Origin: Halomonas zincidurans B6
Lineage (GTDB): Bacteria > Pseudomonadota > Gammaproteobacteria > Pseudomonadales > Halomonadaceae
NCBI RefSeq assembly: GCF_000731955.1
Contig: NZ_JNCK01000001.1
Coordinates: 1,922,001 to 1,986,000 of the forward strand
Direction of reading: 5' to 3'
DNA length: 64,000 nucleotides
This document shows positions 1 to 9,012 of the stretch, one piece after another. The stretch's first letter is position 1; each line of letters opens with the position of its first letter. The notes under the pieces were generated by a model. That model did no database searches. It was not told the origin of the DNA and was given only the letters and a program-made list of their open reading frames with translations. The translations under genes and the position numbers were made by a program.

Positions 1-104
1 AGACCGAACTGCTGCGCGTCGAGGACGTGTTCGGTGGCTGGGACGAGGTCATGGCCACCCACTTCGCTGGCGGCGGCATGCTGGACCAGCTACAGCGCCG
101 ATGA
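1..104 (+). CDS. sulfate/thiosulfate-binding protein, C-terminal end (partial)
   Basis: Only the last 33 codons are in the window, ending in TGA at 102-104. The tail contains VFGGWDEVMATHFAGGG, matching the conserved C-terminus of periplasmic sulfate- or thiosulfate-binding proteins (Sbp/CysP family), which deliver the anion to the CysTWA importer. The stop overlaps the cysT start in an ATGA arrangement, which suggests translational coupling in one cys operon. The fragment is too short to decide between Sbp and CysP. Confidence 0.85.
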   Translation, partial: TELLRVEDVFGGWDEVMATHFAGGGMLDQLQRR

Positions 105-958
105 GCGCTTCCGCACTGCTCGGCCGGTCGACACCCAAGCGGGTGCTGCCCGGCTTCAGTCTGTCGCTGGGCATTACCCTGACGTTCGTCTCGTTGATCC
201 TGCTGCTGCCGCTGACCAGCCTGGTCGGGCAGCTCGCCGGTCTCAGCCTGGCCGAGTACTGGGCAATCATCAGCGAGCCGCGAGTCGTTGCCAGTTATCT
301 GGTGACCATCGGCGGCGCGGCGGCGGCCTCGCTGGTCAACGCGCTGTTCGGGCTGCTGATGGCCTGGGTGCTGGTGCGCTATGAATTCCCCGGCAGACGG
401 TTGCTGGACGCGCTGATGGACCTGCCCTTCGCGCTGCCCACCGCGGTCGCCGGCATCACCCTGGCGACGCTTTATTCGTCGAGCGGCTGGATGGGGCAAC
501 TGCTCGAACCGCTGGGTATCGAGGTGGCCTACACCTGGGTGGGCATCGCCCTGGCAATGGCTTTCACCAGCATCCCCTTCGTCGTGCGCACCGTGCAGCC
601 GGTCCTCGAGGATCTGCCGAGCGAGATCGACGAGGCCGCGCTGACGCTGGGCGCCAGCGACGCCCTCGCCTTCCGCCGGGTCATCCTGCCCAACCTGTGG
701 CCGGCGCTGGTCACCGGTACCGGGCTGGCCTTCGTGCGCTCGCTGGGCGAATTCGGCGCGGTGATCTTTATTGCCGGCAACATGCCCTACGAGACCGAGA
801 TCACTTCGCTGATGATCTTCGTCAAGCTGCAGGAATACGACTACGTGGGTGCCTCGGCGATCGCCTCGGTGGTACTGGCGGTGTCGCTGGCACTGCTGCT
901 GGCGCTGAACCTGTGGCAGGGCCGCTTCATTCGAAGGCTGCACGGAGGCAAGGGCTGA
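101..958 (+). CDS. cysT: sulfate ABC transporter permease CysT (CysU)
   Basis: A 285-residue inner-membrane permease of the sulfate/thiosulfate importer. About six hydrophobic segments are visible. The cytoplasmic EAA loop that docks on the ATPase lies at residues 178-197 (EAALTLGAS, then VILP). The length is normal for CysT. The ATG at 101 overlaps the upstream stop, and the stop at 956-958 overlaps the cysW start, so binding protein, T, W and A are packed as one operon. With CysW it should form the channel through which sulfate passes before assimilation to cysteine. Confidence 0.95.
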   Translation: MSASALLGRSTPKRVLPGFSLSLGITLTFVSLILLLPLTSLVGQLAGLSLAEYWAIISEPRVVASYLVTIGGAAAASLVNALFGLLMAWVLVRYEFPGRRLLDALMDLPFALPTAVAGITLATLYSSSGWMGQLLEPLGIEVAYTWVGIALAMAFTSIPFVVRTVQPVLEDLPSEIDEAALTLGASDALAFRRVILPNLWPALVTGTGLAFVRSLGEFGAVIFIAGNMPYETEITSLMIFVKLQEYDYVGASAIASVVLAVSLALLLALNLWQGRFIRRLHGGKG

Positions 959-1785
959 TGCAACGTATCGGTGACGCACCGCGTATCCGCCGGCTGCTGA
1001 CCGGCTTGGCGCTGGTCCTGGCGGCGCTGTTCCTGCTGCTGCCGCTGGTGGCGATCTTCGCCCAGGCCTTTGCCGCGGGGCTGGCAATGTTCTGGGCCAA
1101 CCTCAGCGACGAGTACACCCTGGCGGCGATCGGCCTGACGCTGTTCGTCACGTTGCTGACGATTCCCGTCAACTTGATGTTCGGGGTGTTCCTGGCCTGG
1201 CTGGTGACGCGTTTCAACTTTCCCGGAAGGCGGCTATTGCAGACACTCATCGACATCCCCTTCGCCGTCTCGCCGGTGGTCGCCGGGCTCGTCTACCTGC
1301 TGCTCTATGGCCGTAACGGTTGGGTCGGCGGCTGGCTCGACAGTCACGACATCCAGATCATGTTCGCCTGGCCGGGCATCGTGCTGGTGACGATCTTCGT
1401 CACCAGCCCGTTCGTCGCCCGCGAGCTGATTCCGTTGATGCAGGCCCAGGGCTCGCGCGAGGAGGAGGCCGCGGTGACGCTGGGCGCCTCCGGCTGGACG
1501 CTGTTTCGTCGCGTGACGCTGCCCAACATCAAGTGGGCGCTATTGTATGGGGTGATCCTGACCAATGCCCGGGCGGTGGGCGAATTTGGTGCGGTGTCGG
1601 TGGTGTCGGGCTCGATTCGTGGCGAAACCAATACCCTGCCGCTGCATGTCGAACTGCTCTATCAGGACTACAACACCGTCGGTGCCTTCACCGCCGCGGC
1701 GCTGCTGGCCCTGATCGCCCTGTTCACGCTGGCCGCCAAGGCCCTTCTGGAATGGCGCGCCACGCGCCGGGAGACTGCCGCATGA
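958..1785 (+). CDS. cysW: sulfate ABC transporter permease CysW
   Basis: A 275-residue permease, the partner of CysT in the sulfate/thiosulfate channel. The ATG at 958 is chosen because it overlaps the cysT TGA by one base and gives the usual family length; the same frame is open further upstream, inside cysT. Hydrophobic segments start at about residue 14, and the EAA docking loop is at 170-189 (EAAVTLGAS, then TLP). The stop overlaps the cysA start, continuing the overlap pattern of the operon. Confidence 0.95.
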   Translation: MQRIGDAPRIRRLLTGLALVLAALFLLLPLVAIFAQAFAAGLAMFWANLSDEYTLAAIGLTLFVTLLTIPVNLMFGVFLAWLVTRFNFPGRRLLQTLIDIPFAVSPVVAGLVYLLLYGRNGWVGGWLDSHDIQIMFAWPGIVLVTIFVTSPFVARELIPLMQAQGSREEEAAVTLGASGWTLFRRVTLPNIKWALLYGVILTNARAVGEFGAVSVVSGSIRGETNTLPLHVELLYQDYNTVGAFTAAALLALIALFTLAAKALLEWRATRRETAA

Positions 1786-2879
1786 GCATCCGCCTGAAGA
1801 ACATCGCCAAGACCTTCGATCGCAACGCCGCGCTGGAACCGCTCGACCTGGACATCGGCGACGGCGAGCTGGTCGGCCTGCTGGGCCCTTCGGGCTCGGG
1901 CAAGACCACCCTGTTGCGGATCATCGCCGGGCTCGAGCAGCCCGACCGCCACCCGGCAGGGTCGATTCACTTCGGCGATCGTGACGTCACCCAGGTGCAC
2001 GTCCGGGATCGGCGCATCGGCTTCGTCTTTCAGCACTATGCGCTGTTCCGGCACATGAGCGTGTTCGACAACGTCGCCTTCGGGCTGACCGCCATGCCGC
2101 GCCGCACACGTCCGTCGGGCGGCGAGATCCGTTCACGGGTCCACCGGCTGCTGGAAATGGTCCAGCTCGAGGATTTTGCAAAGCGCTATCCGGCGCAACT
2201 CTCCGGCGGCCAGCAGCAGCGCGTGTCGCTGGCCCGGGCGCTGGCCCTGCAACCCGACGTGCTGCTGCTCGACGAGCCGTTCGGCGCACTTGACGCCAAG
2301 GTGCGCCAGGATCTGCGCCGCTGGCTGCGTCATCTGCACGACGAACTGAATTTCACCAGCGTGTTCGTCACCCACGACCAGGAAGAAGCCCTGGAGCTCT
2401 CGGATCGCGTGGTGGTGATGAGCAATGGCCGCATCGAGCAGATCGATGCGCCCGATAGGCTCTACCGCAACCCGGCCAATCGCTTCGTGTTCGAGTTTCT
2501 CGGCGACGTCAATCGCCTCGAGGGCGAGGTACGCGACGGCGTGCTGACCTGCGGCGCCGCGCGGCTCGCCGTCGAACTCGACGAGGGCCGTGAGGAGTTG
2601 CTGATGCGACCCCACGAGCTCAGGCTGATCGAAGCCTCCACCGAGCATGCCCATCTGCCGGTCTGCGTCACTGCCGTGTCCCCGGTAGGCGCCGAGGTGC
2701 GCATCGAACTCGAGGCCGACTGGCTCGCCGAGCCCTGGCTGGCGACCGTGCGGCATGCCGATTTCGAACGCCTGATGATCAGCCGCGGGCAACGGCTATT
2801 CGTGGAGCCGCGTCGCTGGCGACGTTTCGCCACCGGCCGTGGCCTGCATCCGGCTGACCGGAGCCTCGTCTCCTCCTGA
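1782..2879 (+). CDS. cysA: sulfate/thiosulfate ABC transporter ATP-binding protein CysA
   Basis: A 365-residue ATPase that powers the CysTW channel. Walker A is GPSGSGKT at 35-42, the Q-loop Gln is at 84, the signature LSGGQ at 140-144, Walker B LLLDEP at about 161-166, and the switch His at 198. A C-terminal regulatory domain of about 120 residues follows, as in other CysA/TOBE-type ATPases. The ATG at 1782 overlaps the cysW stop (ATGA). The same frame is open upstream within cysW, but only this start gives a normal N-terminus (MSIRLKNIAKTF). It is the last gene of the cys operon. Confidence 0.95.
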   Translation: MSIRLKNIAKTFDRNAALEPLDLDIGDGELVGLLGPSGSGKTTLLRIIAGLEQPDRHPAGSIHFGDRDVTQVHVRDRRIGFVFQHYALFRHMSVFDNVAFGLTAMPRRTRPSGGEIRSRVHRLLEMVQLEDFAKRYPAQLSGGQQQRVSLARALALQPDVLLLDEPFGALDAKVRQDLRRWLRHLHDELNFTSVFVTHDQEEALELSDRVVVMSNGRIEQIDAPDRLYRNPANRFVFEFLGDVNRLEGEVRDGVLTCGAARLAVELDEGREELLMRPHELRLIEASTEHAHLPVCVTAVSPVGAEVRIELEADWLAEPWLATVRHADFERLMISRGQRLFVEPRRWRRFATGRGLHPADRSLVSS

Positions 2880-3018
2880 TCGGGCATGCCTCGATCGGCC
2901 ACCCTCGCCGTCGTTGCCGCGAAGGTTATACTGCCACACGATGCGGGCAATGATGCGGGCAACGTCGCCACGCGCGCGCCGGCTATCCGGATTGGTCGAC
3001 AACAGGAGATGAATCGAG

Positions 3019-3621
3019 ATGCGTATTGCCAAGATCTTCAAGCAAGCCAGCGGGCTCGCCGCGCTAGGGGCGGCGCTGTTCCTGGCCGGCTGCGCGCAGA
3101 GCCCGCAATACCTGAACGTCAGCCCGACGGTTTCCAGCAACCTGCCTCAGGTGGGTAGCGGCCAGGCGGTGACGCTGGCCACCGTCGACGGTCGCGAATC
3201 CGACGTGCTCGGAACGCGCAGCGGCAAGCGCATGTCCACCGACACCATCAGCGTGCCCGCCTACACCCTGGTGCCCAAGCTTCAGCAACAGGCCGAGACG
3301 GCGCTGCGCCAGATGGGCTTCGAGCCCACCTCGCAGGCGGCCGAGGGCCGGCCCAGCCTGACCCTGACGCTGACCCGACTGAGCTATGAGAAAGCCGAGG
3401 CCCAGGCGATGCTCGACAAGGCGGTGCTGGTCGCCAAGCTCAAGGCCGTGGTCGAGAACCAGGGCAGCGTCTACACCGGGATCTATACCGCCAAGCGCGA
3501 GCAGAGCTATGCCCTGACTCCGAATTACGAGGAGAACAACCAGATGGTCAGCGAGCTGCTCGGCAACGCCCTGGATCGCACGTTCGGCGATCCGCAGATC
3601 GGTCAGTTGCTGGCCCAATAG
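3019..3621 (+). CDS. YajG family lipoprotein
   Basis: A 200-residue predicted lipoprotein. A hydrophobic signal segment ends in a lipobox (LAGC, lipidated Cys25). The mature part resembles YajG-type outer-membrane lipoproteins of unknown function, with an early YLNVSP motif and an alternating beta/alpha region. A GGAG-type ribosome site lies about 10 nt before the ATG at 3019. It stands alone, converging on the methyltransferase gene. A promoter-like TTATACT lies upstream near 2926, and the upstream gap also carries a short direct repeat (ATGCGGGCAA twice). The family is assigned from overall pattern; the function is not known. Confidence 0.8.
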   Translation: MRIAKIFKQASGLAALGAALFLAGCAQSPQYLNVSPTVSSNLPQVGSGQAVTLATVDGRESDVLGTRSGKRMSTDTISVPAYTLVPKLQQQAETALRQMGFEPTSQAAEGRPSLTLTLTRLSYEKAEAQAMLDKAVLVAKLKAVVENQGSVYTGIYTAKREQSYALTPNYEENNQMVSELLGNALDRTFGDPQIGQLLAQ

Positions 3622-3643
3622 CCGGCACGCACGACCCAGTCAC

Positions 3644-3663
3644 GCCCCGGTCTTCACCGGGGC
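3644..3663. terminator. terminator-like hairpin between convergent genes
   Basis: A perfect 8-bp GC-rich stem (GCCCCGGT / ACCGGGGC) with a CTTC loop lies between the convergent yajG-like and tpm genes. Neither side has a clear T tract, so it may be a weak bidirectional terminator or an mRNA 3'-end stabiliser. Confidence 0.55.
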
Positions 3664-3687
3664 CTGCCTAGCGGTCCGTGCGGCGCG

Positions 3688-4323
3688 TCAGCGACCCGGA
3701 CCGCGCCGCCCCAGCGACCATACCTGCTCGCGCCAGCCACGCTCGTCTGGCGGGGTCTCCGTCAGCCGTTCGAGCTCGAAATTGGCGGCGAACAGCCGCT
3801 CGACCTCGCCGGCCTCTACCGAATAGGGCGGGCCCTGCGCGGGGCCGCCACCGTGGGTCAGGCTCACCAGCAGCCCACGCGCCCCGGGCGGCAATAATTG
3901 CGTCAGGTGAAAGGCATAACGTTGACGCGTCGCCGGCGGCAGCGCGATCAATGCGGCCCGATCGTAGAAGGCCTGCACCTCGAGCGCTTGATCAATGTGA
4001 AAGTGGAAGAAATCGCCGCACCACACTTCGACGCTGCCCTGACGATAGACATCGAACACATTCTGACGAAACCGCGAGACAGCGCCGCGCCCTTCGGCGA
4101 CGAACTGCTCGACGGCTTCACGGGCCAGCTCGATGCCCAGCACCGGATGGCCGCGCTCGGCCAGCCAGCGCATGTCGAGACTCTTGCCGCATAGCGGCAC
4201 CAGCACCTTGCCCGCCTGGGCGACGCCCAGTGTCGGCCAGTAGTGCGCCAGGGCCGGGTGCGTGGTATCGCGATGGAAACCGATGCGGCCTTCCTTCCAG
4301 CGATCCAGCCATTCATTGCTCAT
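3688..4323 (-). CDS. tpm: thiopurine S-methyltransferase family protein (Tpm)
   Basis: A 211-residue SAM-dependent methyltransferase. The opening (WLDRWKEGRIGFH) is the hallmark of the TPMT family. The SAM-binding motif I follows (VLVPLCGKSLDMRWLAERGH, about residues 40-59), and a GIEL acidic strand end comes next. Bacterial members methylate thiopurines and have been linked to methylation of selenium and tellurium oxyanions; the natural substrate here is unknown. The length is typical. It converges on the yajG-like gene and seems to be monocistronic. Confidence 0.92.
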   Translation of the reverse strand: MSNEWLDRWKEGRIGFHRDTTHPALAHYWPTLGVAQAGKVLVPLCGKSLDMRWLAERGHPVLGIELAREAVEQFVAEGRGAVSRFRQNVFDVYRQGSVEVWCGDFFHFHIDQALEVQAFYDRAALIALPPATRQRYAFHLTQLLPPGARGLLVSLTHGGGPAQGPPYSVEAGEVERLFAANFELERLTETPPDERGWREQVWSLGRRGPGR

Positions 4324-4358
4324 CGCCCGCTCCCGTCATCGCTTCGGCGGCTTTTCGA

Positions 4359-4991
4359 CTAGAACCAGCGATCACGCTTGCTCCGCCGTCGCGGCAGGTG
4401 GGGCACCAGCAGGCCGACGACCAGCCCCGCGCCGGCCACGCCCCCGCCATACATGAAATAGCGCATCAACAGGTCCTCTTTCTGGGTATCGAGGCGCGCC
4501 TTGAGCTGGCGCAGACTCGCCTGTGACTGGCTCAGTTGGCTGTCGAGCGCGGCGTTGCGGCTTTCCAGGTCGGCGATACGCTGCTGACGCGTCTCGAGCG
4601 TTTCGGTCATCGTCGCCACGCGCCCTTCCCACTCGCCGTTGATCGACTCGAGCTGCGAGCTGAGCGAATCGACTCGCGAACGCAATTCGGGGACGCGCTC
4701 CGTCAGGCTGCGTTCATCCTGCAGTTGATCGCTGCGAATCCAGACTTCGTCGCCATCGCCGGCACGCACGCGGCTGTAGTCGCCGTTGGTCTCGAGCACC
4801 GTGACGCCCGCACCGGACGACAGGGTCCCGACGATTCGATATTCGTTCGACGGGCCACTACGCACGAACGTGGTCAGGTCGTCGGCGACCCACTGGGTCG
4901 ATTGCGCCGCCTGAGCCCAGGCAGCTTCGCCGACTCCCAGCAGCCCCAGCCCCACTGCCAGCCCGGCCATCAACTTATTGATCTTGTACAT
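4359..4991 (-). CDS. TIGR04211-type SH3 domain membrane protein (YgiM-like)
   Basis: A 210-residue protein. The signal peptide is at about 1-26 (cleavage after AWA), followed by a bacterial SH3 domain at about 33-95 with the typical LTTFVRSGPS start, a heptad-rich coiled coil at about 97-170, one transmembrane helix near 178-198 and a short basic tail. The architecture matches the YgiM/TIGR04211 family, anchored in the inner membrane with SH3 and coil in the periplasm. ATG 4991 is chosen because it begins directly at the signal peptide; the open frame continues upstream without signal character. Function unknown, presumably envelope-related. Confidence 0.85.
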   Translation of the reverse strand: MYKINKLMAGLAVGLGLLGVGEAAWAQAAQSTQWVADDLTTFVRSGPSNEYRIVGTLSSGAGVTVLETNGDYSRVRAGDGDEVWIRSDQLQDERSLTERVPELRSRVDSLSSQLESINGEWEGRVATMTETLETRQQRIADLESRNAALDSQLSQSQASLRQLKARLDTQKEDLLMRYFMYGGGVAGAGLVVGLLVPHLPRRRSKRDRWF

Positions 4992-5199
4992 TTTTACTGT
5001 CTTCCTGGTTGTCGGAAGGCTCTCGATCATCGACTCCACGCGATTCCCCGCGGCCGCCACGTCCTGTTTCACCGGCCTGTTTCGGGGCTTTGCAGCCATC
5101 CACACTTTCTGTGGATAAGTCTTGGGAAAACCCGCCATGGCTGTCGATCGACCCGGCGACTGATCGGGCCACGCCACAGTTCGGTCAAAATTTGACCGT

Positions 5200-5529
5200 T
5201 CAGCGATCGTCCCGTGGTGGCAAGTTCATCGGTCGCGGAAATTCGGCGACCTTGCTGTCCGCTTTGACGGCCCTGGGCGTGCCCTCGCGCTCCACTTCAT
5301 CGATGCGCACGATGGCGTTCAGCGGAATATAGCTGCGGGTCACGCCATCGAAGGTGCGACGCAGTTTCTCGCTCGAAGGATCGACCACCACTTTCGAGAC
5401 ATCCTCGAAGACGAACGCCTCGAGCTCGATGAAGCCCCACAGATCGCTCTGGAAGATCTCCCGGGCATAAAGCTCCCAGATTTCCCCCTGGTTGTGAAAG
5501 ACCACCCGATAGATAGATTTCGACGCCAT
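5200..5529 (-). CDS. DUF1820 family protein
   Basis: A 109-residue soluble protein. It begins MASKSIYRVVFHNQGEIWELYAR and contains GFIELEAFVFED and a YIPLNAIVRIDEVE strand, as in the small conserved DUF1820 proteins of gammaproteobacteria. ATG 5529 gives the family N-terminus; the frame stays open for 51 codons upstream but with unrelated sequence. It is transcribed divergently from the TPR lipoprotein gene across a gap of about 200 bp, which presumably holds both promoters. No biochemical role is known to me. Confidence 0.85.
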   Translation of the reverse strand: MASKSIYRVVFHNQGEIWELYAREIFQSDLWGFIELEAFVFEDVSKVVVDPSSEKLRRTFDGVTRSYIPLNAIVRIDEVEREGTPRAVKADSKVAEFPRPMNLPPRDDR

Positions 5530-5736
5530 ACCACTCCCGTCACGCAGATGAAAAATCGCCAGGCGCGAGGCGCCATTCAAGCCGCCAAGAATATCACAGA
5601 CGCCGCGGCTTCGAAGGCCGCCCGCACAAGGCTTTGCTTTGCCCGGGGTCGGCGAATCGGTATGCTGACGGCACGCCCCCACCCCGCGCAGCAGGGATGA
5701 TCACGGGATGACTACCGGCTCTGGAATGAGGGAAGC

Positions 5737-7467
5737 ATGCGCGCACGCTTGCTTGTGACTGTTCTGGCAGCGGCCCTGGTGGCCGGTTGCCAGGGGCTGG
5801 CCGACCGACCGCCGCCACTGACCGATCCGCTGGCCTCGGCCCCAGCGGTGCAAAAGGGCCTGGACGCCCAGAGCCTGGCGACGTTGCTGACCGCCGAGAT
5901 CGCCGGCCAGCGCGGTGATTTCGAGCGCGCCGCCCGCGGCTACCTGGAAACCGCCGAGCGCTATGAGTCGCCGGCACTGGCCGAGCGCGCCACCTTGGCC
6001 GCACGCTACACCGACGACCCGCAACTGCAGGCCCGGGCCGCCGAGCATTGGCGACGCCTGGCGCCGCAGGCCGAAGCCCCCGCCCGCTTGCTGGCCAACC
6101 TGGCGCTGGAGCGCGGCGACTGGCAAGCCAGCCTCGAGCAGCGCCTGGCCCTGGCTGAGCGCGGCGGCCAGGGCGATCTGACCGGCTTCGCCGAGGCCGC
6201 CATCAAAAAGAGAATAGACGTTGCGCCGCTGATCGAGCGCCTACGGCGCTATCTGCAGGCCCGTGATGGGCAGCCCGATGCGGCACTCGCCACCGCCCTG
6301 CTGGAAGCCGCCAACGGCGAAACCGCACGTGCCGATGCTCGCCTCGACCGGCTCGCCGAGAGCTATCCGACACTTGCCGGACTGTGGCTCGCAAGGGCGC
6401 GCATCGCCCTTCAGGAAGGCCGCAATACCGATGCCCGCGACGCCGCGCTGCGCGGACTCGAAAACGCCGGGGACGACAGCCGCTTCATCCTGCTGCTGGC
6501 CCGCGCGCAACTGCGCCTCGATCAAGTGGAAAGCGCCGAGGCGCGCATCAATACCCTGCTCGCGAAAAATTCCGATTCCGTCGAACTGCGCCTGGCACTG
6601 GCCCAGCTGTATCTCGAGGAAGCGCATCCGGCGCCGGCCCGGCGCCTGCTGCTAGCGCTGGTCGACAGCCAGCCGACGCCGCCGCCGCTGGCCTTCATCA
6701 TGCTCGGCAGCATCGCCGAGCAGGCCGGCGAGATCGACAATGCGCTGCTTTACTATCGCCAGGTGCCCACCGGCGATGGCTTCATCGAGGCTCGCCAGCG
6801 CGCCGCGTCGATGCTCGCCGACACCGGCCGCCTGGCCGACGCGCGAACCTTCCTGCGCAGCGAGCGCCTGCGCCATCCCACCGCCTACGCCGAGCTGATC
6901 GGCCTGGAAGTCGATCTGCTCCAGGCGCGAGACAGGATCGACGCCGCCCGGCAACTGCTCGACCAGGCCGTGACCCGGTATCCGGACGACACCCCGTTGC
7001 GCTTCACCCGCAGCATGTTTCGCTATCGCCAGGGCAACCTGGCGGGCATGGAGCGCGACCTTCGTCAGATTATCGAACGCGAGCCGCGCAATGCCATGGC
7101 ACTCAATGCGCTGGGCTATACCCTGGCCGACGAGACGTCGCGCCTCGACGAAGCGCGCAAGTTGATCGAGCGTGCCTATCGCCTGCAACCCGAGTCCCCG
7201 GCGATCATCGACAGCCTGGGCTGGGTCTATCACAAGCTGGGCGACGACCAGCAGGCGTTGCCCTACCTGCGCGAGGCTTATCGTCTGCAGCCGGACCAGG
7301 AGATCGCCGCTCACCTGGCCGAAGTGCTGTGGCGACTCGAACGCCGCGATGAAGCGCGTGCGCTGATCGAAGAGGCGCTCGAGCGCTATGCCGAGCGCCC
7401 ACGGGTCGATGCGCTGCTCGAACGCATCCCCGAACTCGACCCCACGACGATCACCAACACGGAATAA
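5737..7467 (+). CDS. tetratricopeptide-repeat lipoprotein
   Basis: A 576-residue predicted outer-membrane lipoprotein. The signal peptide ends in LVAGC with Cys18 as the lipidation site. The rest is a helical array of TPR-like units (for example ALNALGYTLADETSRLDEARKL and SLGWVYHKLGDDQQALPYLREAY near the C-terminus). A GAGGGA ribosome site precedes the ATG. It lies 4 bp before lolB, and the pair TPR protein-lolB-ispE is conserved in Pseudomonas-type genomes. TPR arrays are scaffolds, so a role in assembling envelope complexes is inferred, not shown. Confidence 0.88.
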   Translation: MRARLLVTVLAAALVAGCQGLADRPPPLTDPLASAPAVQKGLDAQSLATLLTAEIAGQRGDFERAARGYLETAERYESPALAERATLAARYTDDPQLQARAAEHWRRLAPQAEAPARLLANLALERGDWQASLEQRLALAERGGQGDLTGFAEAAIKKRIDVAPLIERLRRYLQARDGQPDAALATALLEAANGETARADARLDRLAESYPTLAGLWLARARIALQEGRNTDARDAALRGLENAGDDSRFILLLARAQLRLDQVESAEARINTLLAKNSDSVELRLALAQLYLEEAHPAPARRLLLALVDSQPTPPPLAFIMLGSIAEQAGEIDNALLYYRQVPTGDGFIEARQRAASMLADTGRLADARTFLRSERLRHPTAYAELIGLEVDLLQARDRIDAARQLLDQAVTRYPDDTPLRFTRSMFRYRQGNLAGMERDLRQIIEREPRNAMALNALGYTLADETSRLDEARKLIERAYRLQPESPAIIDSLGWVYHKLGDDQQALPYLREAYRLQPDQEIAAHLAEVLWRLERRDEARALIEEALERYAERPRVDALLERIPELDPTTITNTE

Positions 7468-7471
7468 TGCC

Positions 7472-8086
7472 ATGCGACGACTTGCCGCGATGACTCTCGG
7501 CCTGGCGCTGCTGGCCGGCTGCGCCAGCCAGTCGCCCGCTCCCGAATCACCCCGCGAAAAGGGCGACTGGGCCGATCAGAAGCCGCGTCTCGAGGCACTG
7601 GACAGCTGGCGCCTGGCCGGCAAGCTGGGCCTGCGCACGCCGAACGACGCGCAAAGCGCCAACCTCGACTGGACGCAGCGCGCCGGGCGTTACCGCATGC
7701 TGATCAGCGGCCCGTTCGGCGCCGGACGCAGCGTGCTCGAAGGCGGCCCTGACGGCGTGGTGTTGACCACCGGCGAGGGTCGCTACGCAGCCGATACGCC
7801 CGAGCAACTGATGGAGCAACAGCTCGGCTGGTCGTTGCCGATCTCGGCGCTCGACAACTGGGTGCGCGGACTGCCGTCGCCGATCGTCGAATACCAGTTG
7901 ACCCGCGATGCGCTGAATTTCCCCCAGCGCCTGCGCCAGGCCGGCTGGGTGATCGACTACCGTGACTGGACCCAGGCGGATGACTTGTGGCTGCCGCGGC
8001 GCATGGTGATGAGCTTCGCCGACTGGCGCGCCACGCTGGTTGTCAACGAGTGGCAACCGGGCGCCGCGGAACCCGGCGATGGCTGA
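7472..8086 (+). CDS. lolB: outer-membrane lipoprotein insertion receptor LolB
   Basis: A 204-residue lipoprotein. The lipobox is LLAGC near residues 12-16. The mature part has the LolB features DSWRLAGKLGLRTP, SANLDWTQ, and a hydrophobic loop before GWSLPISALDNWVRG. LolB takes lipoproteins from the periplasmic chaperone LolA and inserts them into the outer membrane. The inner-membrane part of the same route (lolC, lolD) is also in this window near 22-24 kb. ATG 7472 begins right at the signal peptide. The 3' end overlaps the ispE start by 8 nt. Confidence 0.93.
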   Translation: MRRLAAMTLGLALLAGCASQSPAPESPREKGDWADQKPRLEALDSWRLAGKLGLRTPNDAQSANLDWTQRAGRYRMLISGPFGAGRSVLEGGPDGVVLTTGEGRYAADTPEQLMEQQLGWSLPISALDNWVRGLPSPIVEYQLTRDALNFPQRLRQAGWVIDYRDWTQADDLWLPRRMVMSFADWRATLVVNEWQPGAAEPGDG

Positions 8087-8942
8087 GCTCAGCCTGCCGG
8101 CGCCGGCCAAGCTCAATCGGCTGCTGCATATCACCGGCCGCCGCGCGGACGGCTATCATGAGCTGCAGACGCTGTTCCAGTTTCTCGATCACGGCGATAC
8201 GCTGAAGCTGAGACGTCGCGAGGACCAGCGGATCACGCTGACGCCGGCGCTGCCGGGGGTCGATCATGAGACCAACCTGATCGTGCGCGCGGCACGGCTG
8301 CTCCAGGAGCGCAGCGGCTGTCGCCTTGGCGCCGACATCGCCCTGACCAAGCGCCTGCCGATGGGCGGCGGATTGGGCGGGGGAAGCTCGAACGCCGCCA
8401 CCACCCTGCTCGGCCTGGCCCGCCTCTGGAAGCTTTCCGTATCGCTGGAGGCACTCGCCGAGCTGGGCCTGCGCCTGGGCGCCGATGTGCCGGTATTCGT
8501 CCACGGCCACGCCGCCTGGGCCGAAGGCATCGGCGAGCGGCTGACGCCGGTCGAACTCGACACCCCCTGGTTCGTGATCGTTCATCCCGGGGTCGAGATC
8601 GCCACGCCCGCGGTATTCGGGGCGTCGCAATTGACACGCGACAGCCTCCCCATTAGTATGACGCGCGCCCTGCAGGAGGGGCCGCACGCCTGGCGCAACG
8701 ATTGTCAGCCGACCGTGCGCCGGCTCTATCCGGGCGTGGGCGAAGCGCTCGATTGGCTGTCCGACTTCGCCCCGAGCCTGCTGACCGGAACCGGTGCCTG
8801 CGTCTTTTGCCGATTGACGCACGAGGACCAGGCCGATAGCATACTCGCCCGTGTTGACGAGGGCTGGCATGCCTTCAAGGCGCGCGGTCGCAACACGTCC
8901 CCCCTCCATCAGGCGCTGGGCCTGCCTCGATCGGGACGCTGA
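8079..8942 (+). CDS. ispE: 4-diphosphocytidyl-2-C-methyl-D-erythritol kinase IspE
   Basis: A 287-residue GHMP-family kinase of the MEP isoprenoid pathway. It phosphorylates CDP-methylerythritol at the 2-hydroxyl. Visible are the N-terminal PAPAKLN strand with catalytic Lys11, the ATP-binding glycine-rich loop PMGGGLGGGSSNAA at 94-107, the GADVPVF segment carrying the catalytic Asp, and LTGTGACVF near the C-terminus. ATG 8079 lies within the lolB 3' end. tRNA-Gln and prs follow on the same strand, an arrangement shared with pseudomonads. Confidence 0.95.
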   Translation: MAELSLPAPAKLNRLLHITGRRADGYHELQTLFQFLDHGDTLKLRRREDQRITLTPALPGVDHETNLIVRAARLLQERSGCRLGADIALTKRLPMGGGLGGGSSNAATTLLGLARLWKLSVSLEALAELGLRLGADVPVFVHGHAAWAEGIGERLTPVELDTPWFVIVHPGVEIATPAVFGASQLTRDSLPISMTRALQEGPHAWRNDCQPTVRRLYPGVGEALDWLSDFAPSLLTGTGACVFCRLTHEDQADSILARVDEGWHAFKARGRNTSPLHQALGLPRSGR

Positions 8943-8967
8943 TCTCAGCTTCATGATCAAGGCGGTA

Positions 8968-8994
8968 AGCCGGCGACGCAGCGCGTCGCCGGCT
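8968..8994 (+). terminator. 12-bp perfect hairpin between ispE and tRNA-Gln
   Basis: AGCCGGCGACGC and its exact complement flank a 3-nt AGC loop, starting 25 bp after the ispE stop and ending 19 bp before tRNA-Gln. It is GC-rich and not followed by a T tract. It may end or process the ispE transcript or protect the 3' end. No separate tRNA promoter is evident between it and the tRNA. Confidence 0.5.
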
Positions 8995-9012
8995 AGTGAA
9001 GGGCACGGTTAC

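Noticed and set aside
1668..2792. Long reading frames antisense to cysA (128 and 219 codons)
   Set aside because: They are mirror frames of a conserved GC-rich gene; no recognisable protein features.
2937..2966. Direct repeat ATGCGGGCAA (two copies) before the YajG-like gene as an iteron or operator
   Set aside because: Only two short copies 2 bp apart, with no symmetry and no further copies; reported only in the gene entry.
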